Source: Bacillus sp. RAR_GA_16 | Lineage (GTDB): Bacteria > Bacillota > Bacilli > Bacillales > Guptibacillaceae | NCBI RefSeq assembly: GCF_020165985.1 | Contig: NZ_JAIUKZ010000019.1 | Coordinates: 34,356-98,355, forward strand | Length of the DNA: 64,000 nucleotides | Reading direction: 5' to 3' | Part shown: piece after piece, positions 1 through 8,995 of the stretch | Position numbering within the stretch: the first letter of the stretch is position 1 | Layout of the letters: each line of letters opens with the position of its first letter | Translations under genes and position numbers: made by a program | The notes under the pieces: model-generated | The model's input: only the letters and a program-made list of their open reading frames with translations | What the model was told of the DNA's origin: nothing | Database searches by the model: none

Positions 1-2
1 CC

Positions 3-1055
3 ACGGGTGTAGGAACCAGCACAGGTACGGTTATCGCCTTAACCCCTGTTTTATATCCAGCTGGTATTTTCTTAGGTGCTGATCCAGCCATGCTTGCAGT
101 CGCTATTTTGGCTGGTGGTGCATGTGGTGATAATTTATCTCCAGTATCAGATACAACAATTGTTTCCGCTTATACCCAAGGTGCAACTATGCGTGAAGTT
201 GTTCTAACTCGCCTTCCTCTCGTAGTAGCTGCAGGAGTAATTACGATTATAGTTTTATTAGTAGCCGGTGGAGGTGGAGAAGTTAGAGAGCTAGCGGACA
301 TTGAACAAAATGTAAGTGCATCCGGTTTGTTGATGTTGTTAAGTTTAACTATAGTAGTAAGCGCAGCGTTATTAAATAGACATATTATAGAGGCATTAAT
401 ATATGGAAATATTACGGCAGTAGTCATTGGGATGATTATCGGTAACATACAACTAAGTAAATTATTCCATATCCCTTCTGAGCGAGGAGAATCTACAGGC
501 TTAATTGAAGATGGAATACTGGGAGTAACTGGAGCAATAATGTTTGTTTTACTTGTTTTAGCAATAACACAGGTTTTAATCGAGAGTGGCGCAATGGCAA
601 AACTTTTGAAATCAATAGAAAAATCAGTGGCCAAAACAGTAAGAAAAGCAGAGGCTTCTATTATATTTATAACTTTATTAGTTTCAATACCGATTGCAAA
701 TAATGCACCTGCATTAATGGTTATAGGACCTAGCTTTGTAAAACCGCTTGGGGAAAAATTCAATTTGGCGCCATCAAGAAGAGCCAATTTAATGGACTGT
801 GCTGTAAACACAATTTTCTTTATTTTACCCTGGCATGTAGCTGTAATTGTATGGCATAGTACATTAGTTTCAACTGCAGAGGCATATAACATACCACTTC
901 CTTCAATATTAGTTGCGGCCTTTAACCCATATACTTGGGGCCTATTACTAGTATTAATATTCTCTGTAATTACAGGATGGCGTCGGACATTTTCTGCAAT
1001 CCAAAAAGGAGAGAAAATTCAGGAAGGAAAGAACGCCAATAAGGCTGTTTTATAG
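3..1055 (+). CDS. NhaC-type Na+/H+ antiporter, C-terminal part (5' end outside window)
   Basis: The reading frame is open from the first bases of the window, so the start lies upstream and only the last ~350 residues are present. The visible part begins with a glycine/threonine-rich stretch (TGVGTSTGTVIA) and continues with GGACGDNLSPVSDTT, both typical of the NhaC family (COG1757) of membrane antiporters that exchange cytoplasmic Na+ for H+. Some seven to eight hydrophobic segments follow, and the tail is short and charged (FSAIQKGEKIQEGKNANK). It is followed by a hairpin terminator and an AT-rich gap, so it looks like the last gene of its unit and unrelated to the plasmid genes downstream. 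Family assignment is firm; the ion specificity is inferred. Confidence 0.85.
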   Translation, partial: TGVGTSTGTVIALTPVLYPAGIFLGADPAMLAVAILAGGACGDNLSPVSDTTIVSAYTQGATMREVVLTRLPLVVAAGVITIIVLLVAGGGGEVRELADIEQNVSASGLLMLLSLTIVVSAALLNRHIIEALIYGNITAVVIGMIIGNIQLSKLFHIPSERGESTGLIEDGILGVTGAIMFVLLVLAITQVLIESGAMAKLLKSIEKSVAKTVRKAEASIIFITLLVSIPIANNAPALMVIGPSFVKPLGEKFNLAPSRRANLMDCAVNTIFFILPWHVAVIVWHSTLVSTAEAYNIPLPSILVAAFNPYTWGLLLVLIFSVITGWRRTFSAIQKGEKIQEGKNANKAVL

Positions 1056-1117
1056 ATCATAAAATATTTTTTACTTTAGTTAAATATTTTACACTATATA
1101 AAACTGTAAATAGATCG

Positions 1118-1168
1118 ACCTGGATGTTTCCGTCAAACTATCATTCTGTAGAAACATCCAGGTTATTC
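1118..1168 (+). terminator. Hairpin terminator after the antiporter gene
   Basis: Perfect 13-bp arms ACCTGGATGTTTC (1118-1130) and GAAACATCCAGGT (1151-1163) enclose a 20-nt loop, followed by a short T-rich tail. It lies 60 bp after the antiporter stop. The long loop and weak T-run make termination likely but not certain. Confidence 0.6.
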
Positions 1169-1385
1169 TATGGAGGATAAGACACAGGTAAAAGTCGATG
1201 TACACTAATGAGTTACTTCCGCATTTAACTATTATATCTACTAGAAATATATTTGAAAATTTATAATTATATATCTTGTAATGAAACTTATCTTCCGTAT
1301 ATATCCGTGTATTAGATTGAAATCTTTAAGCAATTCCCTGTATTTTTAACTTCACTTATAAACTATCATTTTACAATAACTCGTA

Positions 1386-1522
1386 TATTATCAAAAACGT
1401 TCGTTTTTGATAATATCTACAAAACTCACCTCCAATTAATCGAAACTCCTCTACAACCAGTATCAAAAACCATCTCATAATCAAAGTTTCAATATGTACT
1501 ACCGTTAACCTTTTTGATAATA
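1386..1522. promoter_or_regulatory. res-like recombination/operator region of the resolvase
   Basis: A perfect palindrome with 14-bp arms, TATTATCAAAAACG (1386-1399) and CGTTTTTGATAATA (1402-1415) separated by TT, lies 140 bp upstream of the resolvase start. Half-sites recur as TATCAAAAAC at 1461-1470 and TTTTTGATAATA at 1511-1522. Several inverted half-sites ahead of a serine resolvase gene are how a Tn3-type res site is arranged (crossover site plus accessory sites), and such a site often also serves as the gene's operator. The TT at the dyad centre would be the crossover dinucleotide. Function is inferred from layout. Confidence 0.55.
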
Positions 1523-1556
1523 TAGAAGTACCAACAATCGAAAAGGGGAGACCATC

Positions 1557-2117
1557 ATGTTATTTGGATATGCGCGAGTCAGCACGAAGGACCAAAACTT
1601 ACATATGCAATTCGATGCGTTACAAAAATACGGAGTCGATGAGAAGAACATCTACTCGGAGAAAATTACCGGAACGAAGAAGGACCGTCCGGCCTTTACA
1701 GATATGTTGAAGTATCTGAGAGAAGGGGACACGGTTGTCGTTTACAAGCTCGATCGGATCGGTCGGAGCACGAAGCATCTGGTCGACCTGATCAACGACT
1801 TTCAGGAGAAGGGTATCAACTTTGTTTCCATCAACGAAAACATCGATACAACTACGGCCATGGGAAAGCTCGTGTTTACGATTTTCAGTGGACTTGCGCA
1901 ATTTGAGCGCGACATCATCTCAGAACGCACAAAGTCGGGGTTGGATGCAGCGAGAGCTAGAGGGCGAAAGGGAGGAAGACCCAAAAAAGACCAATCCAAG
2001 TTGGACATGGCCTTTCGGATGTATGATAGCAAAGAGTATAGTATCCAGGAGATGTTGGATGCAACTGGAGTTAGCAGGGCAACTTTTTATAGGTATTTAG
2101 AAAAACGAAGTAGTTGA
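1557..2117 (+). CDS. Serine recombinase (Tn3-type resolvase/invertase family)
   Basis: A 186-aa site-specific recombinase. The N-terminal catalytic domain starts with GYARVSTKDQNLHMQ; the serine in YARVST is the expected nucleophile. KLDRIGRSTKHL and the later FSGLAQFERDIISERT are the usual conserved arginine-containing motifs. The C-terminus (residues ~150-183, IQEMLDATGVSRATFYRYLE) is a Hin/resolvase helix-turn-helix. Length is that of a small resolvase, not a large serine integrase. AAAAGGGGAG lies before the ATG. The upstream palindrome and repeated half-sites look like its res site. On a plasmid its usual job would be multimer resolution; no transposase is seen next to it. Confidence 0.9.
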   Translation: MLFGYARVSTKDQNLHMQFDALQKYGVDEKNIYSEKITGTKKDRPAFTDMLKYLREGDTVVVYKLDRIGRSTKHLVDLINDFQEKGINFVSINENIDTTTAMGKLVFTIFSGLAQFERDIISERTKSGLDAARARGRKGGRPKKDQSKLDMAFRMYDSKEYSIQEMLDATGVSRATFYRYLEKRSS

Positions 2118-2245
2118 TATTAACATAGGGAGGGTTCCATCTACAATTGGAGCATTCGAAGAGAGAAGATATTAATTCATCTTCTGAAAAGAAAAGTTAT
2201 GAATTTACTTCGTATAATTGAAGTCTTCCATTAACATTAAATTAA

Positions 2246-3742
2246 CTACTGTTTCCATTCATCATCAATTTGATCTATAGAGATTTTTGCTATTAATGTT
2301 TCTCCACGATTTTTTGATAAAATCGTTTCATTCTGATGTATTCCTAATGACAAATAAATTATTGCAGCTCTTGCTAATTTTAAAATCCTTAGTGTTTTAT
2401 CAAAAAGGTCACTTCTATTTATCTCATCTAAACTTGTAATTTCACTATATGAAAATGCGTCATCATAAATTGAAATAAACTTATGTTCTAAGTGATTTCT
2501 TAATTCATCCAAGTCGGTTGAATCTGGCTCCATTACTTCTCTATATTCCAAATTTCCTTTATAAAAAAAGTCTTTCGAAAGCCAAAATAATCCCTTTAGT
2601 GGTAAATTGTTTTCTATGTTAATTTGATCTCTAATTTCAAGTTTCTTTGCTCTTGAGTTCTTATACCATATTGATTTAAAAGAGACTCCTTTTTCATTTA
2701 AATCCTTAATTTCAAAATACTTGTAAAGAAAAAAACCGATTTTATCAAAAATTGAGTAAATACTTCTAAAAGCGACTTTAAGCGTTTGGATCGAAAGACC
2801 ATAGGATTGATAATCCAAAGTATTGTAAAGTGATGTTTGTTTATCTGAAAAATGAGTTTGGAGAATTGTACTTTCATATAAAAACCATCTTGCACTAACG
2901 TACTCTTGTTTTATCTGGTTTATATAAGAATGATAAATGGGATAGCTATCCTCTAAAGGAACGACAATACTAGGTAATCCAAGGATGTCTCTATCTGCAC
3001 TCCACGAATTGTTAATATCATTTAAAGGATTGAGGAATAAAGTATGATCAAGACACCATTTTCTATAATCTTCTTCTTCTTTAGAATAGATAGATTTTTC
3101 GAAGTCTGGTTTATCAAATAAAAATTCTTCATGATACAAATTTTCTAAGTGGTTTTTATTATCAGAGAAAATTTGGAGAGCTTCCGATGAGTGAAGAAAT
3201 TGTTTAAAGTCCAATGCATAGGAAAAGCGATGGTATGCAGCTTTACGTAAAATATGTTTATGTCCATCCTCATATAGTAAATTGGCATAACATAAGTAAC
3301 CTAAACCCATATTTCCTGATGCCATAGGGAAGGGTTTTTCATTAAATAATAGGTCTGCTCTTTTCCAGAGTTCAATTGCTTCGATAAATCTTCCTACATG
3401 ATCAAGTTCATTTGCTAAATTCGTTATTATAGAAGAAAGGAATTCTGGGTGGATTTCTAAGGGATTTCCATGACTCAAAGAAGATCGGAATGAATGAATT
3501 ATTCTTTCTTGTAAATGATTTATTTCCTCATTTACTCTTAGCGAATTCTCCAGCAATAGTAATCTTTTCAACATACTTAGGTGATTAGCTTTAATATAAT
3601 ATAAAATACAAAGATCTTTCAGGTTATCCTCATTTTCTGATATGTAAATTTCTAATTCGTTATCTAAAAATGTTTGAATTTCTTTTGGATTAGCTCGGTC
3701 TAATCTCTCATCTGCTTCCTTTAATAAGATTTCAATAGACAT
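2246..3742 (-). CDS. LA2681-type HEPN-domain protein (helical repeat plus putative RNase)
   Basis: A 498-aa soluble protein. The N-terminal ~200 residues are helical and TPR-like (for example EAIELWKRADLLF and ANLLYEDGHKHILRKAAYHRFSYAL). The C-terminal half resembles the LA2681-type HEPN domain: it has the R-x4-H-type motif LRNHLEHKF (about residues 416-424) expected of a HEPN RNase active site, preceded by a helix-rich segment with SIYSIFDKIGFFLYKYF. HEPN proteins commonly cut RNA in abortive defence or toxin systems. It stands alone, transcribed towards the resolvase, with CCCCTCC (GGAGGGG on the coding strand) just before the start. No antitoxin gene is adjacent. The family call comes from motif and architecture; RNase activity is inferred. 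Confidence 0.65.
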   Translation of the reverse strand: MSIEILLKEADERLDRANPKEIQTFLDNELEIYISENEDNLKDLCILYYIKANHLSMLKRLLLLENSLRVNEEINHLQERIIHSFRSSLSHGNPLEIHPEFLSSIITNLANELDHVGRFIEAIELWKRADLLFNEKPFPMASGNMGLGYLCYANLLYEDGHKHILRKAAYHRFSYALDFKQFLHSSEALQIFSDNKNHLENLYHEEFLFDKPDFEKSIYSKEEEDYRKWCLDHTLFLNPLNDINNSWSADRDILGLPSIVVPLEDSYPIYHSYINQIKQEYVSARWFLYESTILQTHFSDKQTSLYNTLDYQSYGLSIQTLKVAFRSIYSIFDKIGFFLYKYFEIKDLNEKGVSFKSIWYKNSRAKKLEIRDQINIENNLPLKGLFWLSKDFFYKGNLEYREVMEPDSTDLDELRNHLEHKFISIYDDAFSYSEITSLDEINRSDLFDKTLRILKLARAAIIYLSLGIHQNETILSKNRGETLIAKISIDQIDDEWKQ

Positions 3743-4028
3743 CGATAACCCCTCCTGTAAAATTCGTAGGCAATTGTGAAAAGTAAAATAAGTTTAGCTA
3801 AAGGAAAAATATTTAATGGAAGTTGGTAAATTGTTCGATTTTCTCCTGTGAATGATTTAAATTACACCCCTCTGTTAGAAATCAAGTAATTCTCACATGA
3901 AAAGTTACAGGTTAATTTGAATTATATCGATAGGCGATTATACGATCGATTCATAATTGCAGAAGACATCAAACCAAACATACAAATATAATGTGTTGTA
4001 CTTTATCTTATAAATAATGCTGAATCTA

Positions 4029-4562
4029 TCATGGTGTTCCGTATTCCTTCTTCGCTTCACTTACTAATTTTTCAGCAGTATCAATATTATTTTGTATGTA
4101 AATAAATTCTTGTTCAGAAAAATCCTTAGAAGAGCTTTTTTTCGAAATTAATTTAAATGTCTTATACACATGTACAACATATACTAAATCATCAGTTGGT
4201 GTAGTTAAAAGTAGTGTAGATGCTTTTTTATATTCTTCATATGAAAACGACGTGTTTAGATTGATTGTAAAAATACCTTGAGCTCTTGCATTTTCATAAC
4301 TAGGAGCATGAATAAAATTGTTTAGTCTACTAGTGTTCTTTAATATACTTATATTATCCTCTATTTCTTCTGATAAAAAAGTTTTAATAATAGCTTCACT
4401 TAATCTCTTCTTTTCTAGTATTTCGACTTTTCTTTCCTTTTTATACAGATTTTCTTGTTTATCAAAACGTTTCTGCTCAACCTTTATTTGATTCTTAATT
4501 GCCAAAAAAGTAGCTCCGCCACTTATTGCGCCCCCTAATAATGCAAATATTGCTTCAATCAT
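4029..4562 (-). CDS. Small N-terminally anchored membrane protein, unknown function
   Basis: 177 aa when started at the ATG at 4562, which has a strong AGGGGGG ribosome site; an upstream in-frame extension has none and overlaps a terminator. Residues 1-22 (IEAIFALLGGAISGGATFLA) form one glycine-rich membrane segment. A charged coiled-coil-like helix follows (KVEQKRFDKQENLYKKERK) and then a cytosolic helical domain with no motif I recognise. The layout (one membrane helix, then coiled coil) is common in small plasmid or prophage accessory proteins. It follows the short peptide gene at 4612-4719 and its terminator. Confidence 0.6.
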   Translation of the reverse strand: MIEAIFALLGGAISGGATFLAIKNQIKVEQKRFDKQENLYKKERKVEILEKKRLSEAIIKTFLSEEIEDNISILKNTSRLNNFIHAPSYENARAQGIFTINLNTSFSYEEYKKASTLLLTTPTDDLVYVVHVYKTFKLISKKSSSKDFSEQEFIYIQNNIDTAEKLVSEAKKEYGTP

Positions 4563-4595
4563 TTTTTGCCCCCCTATTAAGTTTTGAATTAAAAC

Positions 4596-4629
4596 AAAAA
4601 CCTCTCCCCTGTTACAGGAAGAGGTTTTT
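4596..4629 (-). terminator. Strong terminator overlapping the end of the 35-aa peptide gene
   Basis: AAAAACCTC (4596-4604) and GAGGTTTTT (4621-4629) pair, and the inner bases extend the stem (CCTGT with ACAGG), giving an almost continuous hairpin. Read on the minus strand it ends in TTTTTGTTTT. The peptide stop codon lies inside the stem, so translation to the end of the peptide would melt the hairpin. Confidence 0.7.
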
Positions 4630-4719
4630 GATAGCAACTATCAAATTCATGACAGTCACTATTGCGGCCATATCGATTTTTACATCGAATTTGACCTTTA
4701 GCGAGAAATTAATTCGCAT
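4612..4719 (-). CDS. 35-aa hydrophobic small peptide, candidate toxin or regulatory peptide
   Basis: Minus-strand reading frame of 35 codons plus stop: a basic N-terminus (MRINFSLKVKFDVKI) followed by a hydrophobic segment (MAAIVTVMNLIVAIKNLFL). GGAGAAAGAG precedes the ATG by about ten bases. Its last codons and stop lie inside a strong terminator hairpin. An extended -10 promoter lies 90 bp upstream. One hydrophobic helix, very short length, own promoter and tight terminator fit a type I toxin or a membrane-active peptide, but the sequence does not match the TxpA/BsrG or Fst types I know. An antisense RNA was not identified. Coding status is probable, function unknown. Confidence 0.45.
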   Translation of the reverse strand: MRINFSLKVKFDVKIDMAAIVTVMNLIVAIKNLFL

Positions 4720-4804
4720 ATGAATCTCTTTCTCCAGAGGGCAGATTTGTACCCATCCGTCGAAAAACGTATGGCTACCCCCTGCTGGAACTATCTTTCT
4801 CTTT

Positions 4805-4851
4805 AATTATATCACGACTTTCAAAATTTGGAAGTTGAAAAACGTTTTCAA
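4805..4851 (-). promoter_or_regulatory. Extended -10 promoter and cre-like palindrome upstream of the 35-aa peptide
   Basis: On the minus strand TGATATAAT (complement of 4806-4814) is a full TGnTATAAT extended -10 element. Just upstream TTGAAAAACGTTTTCAA (4835-4851) is a near-palindrome resembling a CcpA cre site with one extra base. No good -35 is visible, as is usual for extended -10 promoters. A second imperfect hairpin (CCCCTCCTTTACAGG to AAGAGGAGGAG, 4863-4907) lies further upstream and may end transcription coming from that side. Confidence 0.45.
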
Positions 4852-5050
4852 ACTAAAAAGCCCCTCCTTTACAGGAAGTAGCCTTGCACTCAAGAGGAGG
4901 AGAATTCAACTTTATATCAACTATGTGAACTAAATCATAGGTTATACACTTTTAAATTTCGTGTATAATATCAATTTTGCGAATAGTTTATATAGATATG
5001 ATATACTTACTAATAATGGTATTTAAAGGTCTGATCTATGGAGGGGTTAT

Positions 5051-6763
5051 TTGTCTAAACAGGTGATTGAAGATGGTTTTTATAATGTATTTTATATGTT
5101 TGAGTTATTTGAACACAAAAATACTAGACGTGATATGAGAAGCTATATAGAATTATTGAAAAATTTGGCAGATACAAACCTAGTGATTTCTTCTGAAACA
5201 CAAGAAAAAGAAGTTGATTTCATGCCTTTTTTTTACCAAGAATTAAAAAACAGGAAAGAAACATATAGAAATAAAAAGATCAAGAAAGAAGCAGCTCCAG
5301 CATATATTGCAAGAGATATTAAGCAAGTTGCAGAAAAGCCTTCAGTTACAATTCACCCTAATATGATTGAAATAGAAGATGATTTAGATGACGAATTAGA
5401 AGTTTCACAAGTATTATATCTTAATCAATTAGTAGTAACATATCAACTTGAAGAAACACACACAGGATTAGCTACAAAAAATTATAAAAATAGATTCCTT
5501 CTATTTCCAGCTAAGGTAGTTTTGCAAGATAACACTTCGATGTATTTAGGAGTTTATCTAACTATATTCAAGCATGGTTTTGCTATGTTACAGATTACTA
5601 CACAATTAAATAATATAGATATTGATGGAATTAATTCAACTATGTGGGACTTGGCATTCAAAAGAGTATATATGCCAGAATTTCTATTTAAAAATAATGA
5701 GTCATTAGTATTGAGTAAGAAAGCAAGATGTAATGACATAGCCGATATTATCAAAGTTTATAATGACTATATACATAAGCAAACTGGTTATACTATTGGT
5801 TACCCAGGAATTAATTTCTATAATCTATCTATCTCTAAGTGCACAGATCAACCCAATGATTATTCAAAAGGTAGTAATATAAGTGACAGATTTAAACAAG
5901 ATATATATAAACTGCTTTTTTCACCAATTCATGAGCACAACTTAAAGCCGAAAGATGAAATAGATGATATCATCTCTAAGAAATTCTTCTCGTTTTCCAA
6001 TAACTTCAGATTGTATGCAGCCTCCAATAGAAGTATTAGTGCTTATACTAAGAAGTTCCTTAGCCATTTTGAAGAAAAAGACAGTGAGGAACTCAATATT
6101 ATCTGTCAGAACACTTCTATAGGAGGAATTATTAATGCAATAGAAATCTTATTACTGAAAAGAATAACCCAGCTTAAATATTTCGTTTACGAATTAAATG
6201 ATTTATCTTCTCTTAAATCTTTAATTCAGCTTAACATTAATGAGAACACGAATTATATACATGAATTTTCTAGGTTTTTTTACGTATATGGAACAGTAAG
6301 AGAATTGACTGAATTCTTGAATGAGGCCTGTGAAGAATTCATGCAAAATAACTTAGTTAATGAGAGGAAAACAAGAATTGAAAAGTTGATTAACCTAAAG
6401 AAAGAACGTTATGTAGCCAACTTTTCAGTACTTGGAGCAATACTTACAGTTGCTATAACCTTAATCCTCTCGCTCCCGACACTAGAGCAGTTAATAAAAT
6501 TATTAGGGATAGATAATAGTAAATTGTTGCCTACTTACATCACTGTTAATTCAATTTTTATATTAGTAGTGCTCTTTGTTGCACGTGATCAAGTTTCGGA
6601 AAATTTTAAGAGGTTAAATTACATTACCTTCCCCAAAGTGGTGAGCAAGTATTATAAGTATTCTACTTACTTATATTTGAAATTTTATTCCTTTTTTTAT
6701 TTTATAGATACCGATGTAAAAATTATTTTTAAAAGTATTATCAACAAATTGAAGTCTTCGTAA
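5051..6763 (+). CDS. Unknown 570-aa protein with two C-terminal membrane helices
   Basis: Starts at a TTG preceded by GGAGGGG. Residues 1-430 are soluble and mostly helical, with an acidic patch (IEIEDDLDDELEVSQV, ~105-120). Two membrane segments follow near residues 455-475 (FSVLGAILTVAITLILSLP) and 497-513 (YITVNSIFILVVLFVA), then a basic, aromatic tail. I recognise no family. A large cytosolic sensor-like part joined to a C-terminal membrane hairpin resembles effectors of some abortive defence systems, and it sits between a HEPN gene and a HEPN/MNT toxin-antitoxin pair. That context is suggestive only. Confidence 0.6.
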   Translation: MSKQVIEDGFYNVFYMFELFEHKNTRRDMRSYIELLKNLADTNLVISSETQEKEVDFMPFFYQELKNRKETYRNKKIKKEAAPAYIARDIKQVAEKPSVTIHPNMIEIEDDLDDELEVSQVLYLNQLVVTYQLEETHTGLATKNYKNRFLLFPAKVVLQDNTSMYLGVYLTIFKHGFAMLQITTQLNNIDIDGINSTMWDLAFKRVYMPEFLFKNNESLVLSKKARCNDIADIIKVYNDYIHKQTGYTIGYPGINFYNLSISKCTDQPNDYSKGSNISDRFKQDIYKLLFSPIHEHNLKPKDEIDDIISKKFFSFSNNFRLYAASNRSISAYTKKFLSHFEEKDSEELNIICQNTSIGGIINAIEILLLKRITQLKYFVYELNDLSSLKSLIQLNINENTNYIHEFSRFFYVYGTVRELTEFLNEACEEFMQNNLVNERKTRIEKLINLKKERYVANFSVLGAILTVAITLILSLPTLEQLIKLLGIDNSKLLPTYITVNSIFILVVLFVARDQVSENFKRLNYITFPKVVSKYYKYSTYLYLKFYSFFYFIDTDVKIIFKSIINKLKSS

Positions 6764-6847
6764 AAAACTGCATTATACGAAAAGTTATTATGAAATCAAA
6801 TAAAGGTTTGCTATGATATGGATAACTAATTAATGGAGGTGTTTCTT

Positions 6848-7255
6848 TTGGACAATACCATGCTTAAGGAAGTCGTAAATGTATTGAAAACTTCAGTTTC
6901 ACCTCAATTAATTTATCTGTTCGGATCTGCTGCTAAAGGAACATCCCATTTAGAAAGCGATTTAGATATTGCATTTCTTTCACCTGTTACCTTGGATGAA
7001 TATGAGGTCTTTATGTTAGCTCAGCAGATTGCATCCAAGATAAATCGAGATGTTGATCTTGTTGATTTGCGAAAAGCCTCAACTGTTTTTCAAGGGCAGA
7101 TTGTGACAACAGGGAAAATTATATACTCTACCGATGAACAAACACGGATGAATTATGAGATGAAGGTTTTAAAGATGTACGCTAAATTAGGAGAAGAACG
7201 TAAATTGATCATTGATGACATTGAGGAAAGTGGGACGGTATTTAATGAAGAATGA
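6848..7255 (+). CDS. mntA: MntA-type nucleotidyltransferase antitoxin
   Basis: 135 aa from the TTG at 6848, chosen because GGAGGTG lies seven bases upstream; the ATG at 6833 overlaps that ribosome site. It carries the minimal nucleotidyltransferase motif GSAAKGTSHLESDLD, which fits GSX10DXD exactly, with a further acidic residue in RDVDLVDL. In the MntA/HepT (type VII) system the MNT protein adds AMP to a tyrosine of the HepT RNase and so inactivates it. The gene overlaps the following hepT by 11 bp, the standard order. The role is well supported by motif and pairing. Confidence 0.9.
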   Translation: MDNTMLKEVVNVLKTSVSPQLIYLFGSAAKGTSHLESDLDIAFLSPVTLDEYEVFMLAQQIASKINRDVDLVDLRKASTVFQGQIVTTGKIIYSTDEQTRMNYEMKVLKMYAKLGEERKLIIDDIEESGTVFNEE

Positions 7256-7649
7256 CGTTATTTTAAACAAAATCAGTATTATCGAGCGCTGTGTTCATCG
7301 GATTCGAGAAGAATACGATGATCAACCGGCAAATTTGAACAACTTCACAAAACAAGATTCCATCATTCTAAATTTACAAAGAGCTTGTGAAGCGAGCATT
7401 GACCTAGCAATGCATATCGTAGCTGAGAAGAAGCTTGGCCTACCTCAAAATAGTCGTGATGCATTTACTTTTCTTGAAAAAGAAGAGGTGATCTCCTCTC
7501 CCCTTAGTCAAAAAATGAAGGCAATGGTCGGATTCCGAAACATTGCCGTCCATGATTACCAGGAAGTGAATCTCGTTATCTTACAGAAGATCCTTGAGGA
7601 TCATCTTGTTGACTTTATGGAGTATACTAAAACGGTCTTAGCTTTTTAA
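7245..7649 (+). CDS. hepT: HepT-type HEPN RNase toxin
   Basis: 134 aa, beginning at the ATG at 7245 inside the end of mntA (translational coupling). The C-terminal half holds RNIAVHDY, an exact RX4HXY motif: R and H form the RNase site, and the tyrosine is the AMPylation target of the MNT partner. The rest is the four-helix HEPN fold (SIIERCVHRIREEYDD, ACEASIDLAMHIVAEKKLG). Together with mntA this is a complete plasmid addiction or defence module. Confidence 0.9.
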   Translation: MKNDVILNKISIIERCVHRIREEYDDQPANLNNFTKQDSIILNLQRACEASIDLAMHIVAEKKLGLPQNSRDAFTFLEKEEVISSPLSQKMKAMVGFRNIAVHDYQEVNLVILQKILEDHLVDFMEYTKTVLAF

Positions 7650-7734
7650 TTGCTCATAACATTTGAAGTTTAGCATCATATTCTTAGGGATGAATTATCG
7701 ACAAGTTATATTATGCTTAGGAGGAAGGTTATCT

Positions 7735-8841
7735 ATGGCCACATCAAGACAACAACTAAACCACCAAAGGAAATACGAGGCTCTCCTCCCTTCTCTTCCT
7801 GAGTATGTTCGTGATTACATACTGGCGTTAGAAGAAAATGAGCGTTCTGCATCAACTATCCTGAACTATGTAATTGATATCAAAAGCTTTTTGGAATGGC
7901 TACAGATACAAGGGATCGCTGAGGATAGGCTAATTAAGGATCTTTCACATGAAGTACTCGCTACCCTTCCTTTAGACGCAGCTCGGGCTTACTTTAACCA
8001 GGTTTCAAATGAAGAAATTCAAGTTTCTCGATTTGAAACGAAAAAGCGAGAACGGGCGTCTGTTAATCGCAAAAAGTCAGCTTTACGATCCCTTTTCAAA
8101 TATCTTACCACTCAAACTGAACAGGCGAATGGCGAGCCTCTCTTCCATCGAAATGTGATGCAAAAAATAGCCGTTATTAAACCAAAGGAAACCCTTAATG
8201 AACGTAGCCGGAAACTAGCAGACAACATTTTTCAAGAAGATGATGATGTTGCCTTTTTACGTTATCTTCAGCAAGAATATGAATGGTCCTTAAGTGATCG
8301 TCAGCGTTCTTACTTTTTAAGGGATAAAGAGCGTGATTTTGCGATTCTTTCTCTCTTTTTAGGAAGTGGAATTCGATTAAATGAGCTTGCGGACATTCGC
8401 TTGCGCGATTTACACGTTCAAAACAGTAGCATATCGGTCATTCGTAAAGGAAACAAAATGGATAGTGTATACGTAATTTCGGAAGTGTTTGAAGATATTT
8501 CCAATTACATTGGTGTTCGTAAGGAACGTTATGGTGGTACCGATGCTGAGCATGAGTACTTGTTTCTATCTAAATACAAGAAACAAGCGACCCCTCTTTC
8601 CGTTCGCACCATTCAAGATCTTGTGAGAAAGTACACCAAATCTTATCAAAAAGAGATGTCTCCTCATAAGCTACGGCATACGTATGCGACGAATCTGATG
8701 AATGAGAGTAAAGATTTATCACTCGTTATGGAACAACTCGGCCACTCCTCTACTTCCACTTCGATTTTATATGTGCACTCTACACAAGAAAAAGCGAAAC
8801 GTGCCTCCGAAGCGCTCGGTGCTCGAAGAAATAGAACTTGA
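7735..8841 (+). CDS. Tyrosine recombinase, XerS-like
   Basis: 368 aa from the ATG at 7735 with AGGAGGAAGG nine bases upstream. The N-terminal SAM-like core-binding domain (EYVRDYILALEENERSASTI) is followed by a C-terminal catalytic domain with the tyrosine recombinase residues: R in GSGIRLNELADI (~212), HKLRHTYATNL (~308-319), H in LGHSSTSTS and the nucleophile Y in SILYVHS (~345). Length and N-terminal style resemble the single-recombinase XerS of streptococci and related Firmicutes rather than a phage integrase. On a plasmid it could resolve dimers or mobilise nearby genes. Its target site was not identified. Confidence 0.85.
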   Translation: MATSRQQLNHQRKYEALLPSLPEYVRDYILALEENERSASTILNYVIDIKSFLEWLQIQGIAEDRLIKDLSHEVLATLPLDAARAYFNQVSNEEIQVSRFETKKRERASVNRKKSALRSLFKYLTTQTEQANGEPLFHRNVMQKIAVIKPKETLNERSRKLADNIFQEDDDVAFLRYLQQEYEWSLSDRQRSYFLRDKERDFAILSLFLGSGIRLNELADIRLRDLHVQNSSISVIRKGNKMDSVYVISEVFEDISNYIGVRKERYGGTDAEHEYLFLSKYKKQATPLSVRTIQDLVRKYTKSYQKEMSPHKLRHTYATNLMNESKDLSLVMEQLGHSSTSTSILYVHSTQEKAKRASEALGARRNRT

Positions 8842-8995
8842 TCTGATGAGGGCTAAATTTGAATACGTAGAATGAAAATATATACTTTAATGAATAACGG
8901 ATTATGATACCTATCGGAAAACCTTAAATTCCATTTAAAAAGGAAAGTGAAATGTAATGGGATTTGCGCTATGATTTGTCTACGTATTTGTAAAT

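Noticed and set aside
170..892. Long minus-strand frame opposite the antiporter gene
   Set aside because: It mirrors the membrane-protein codons of the NhaC gene, lacks a ribosome site and has no family features.
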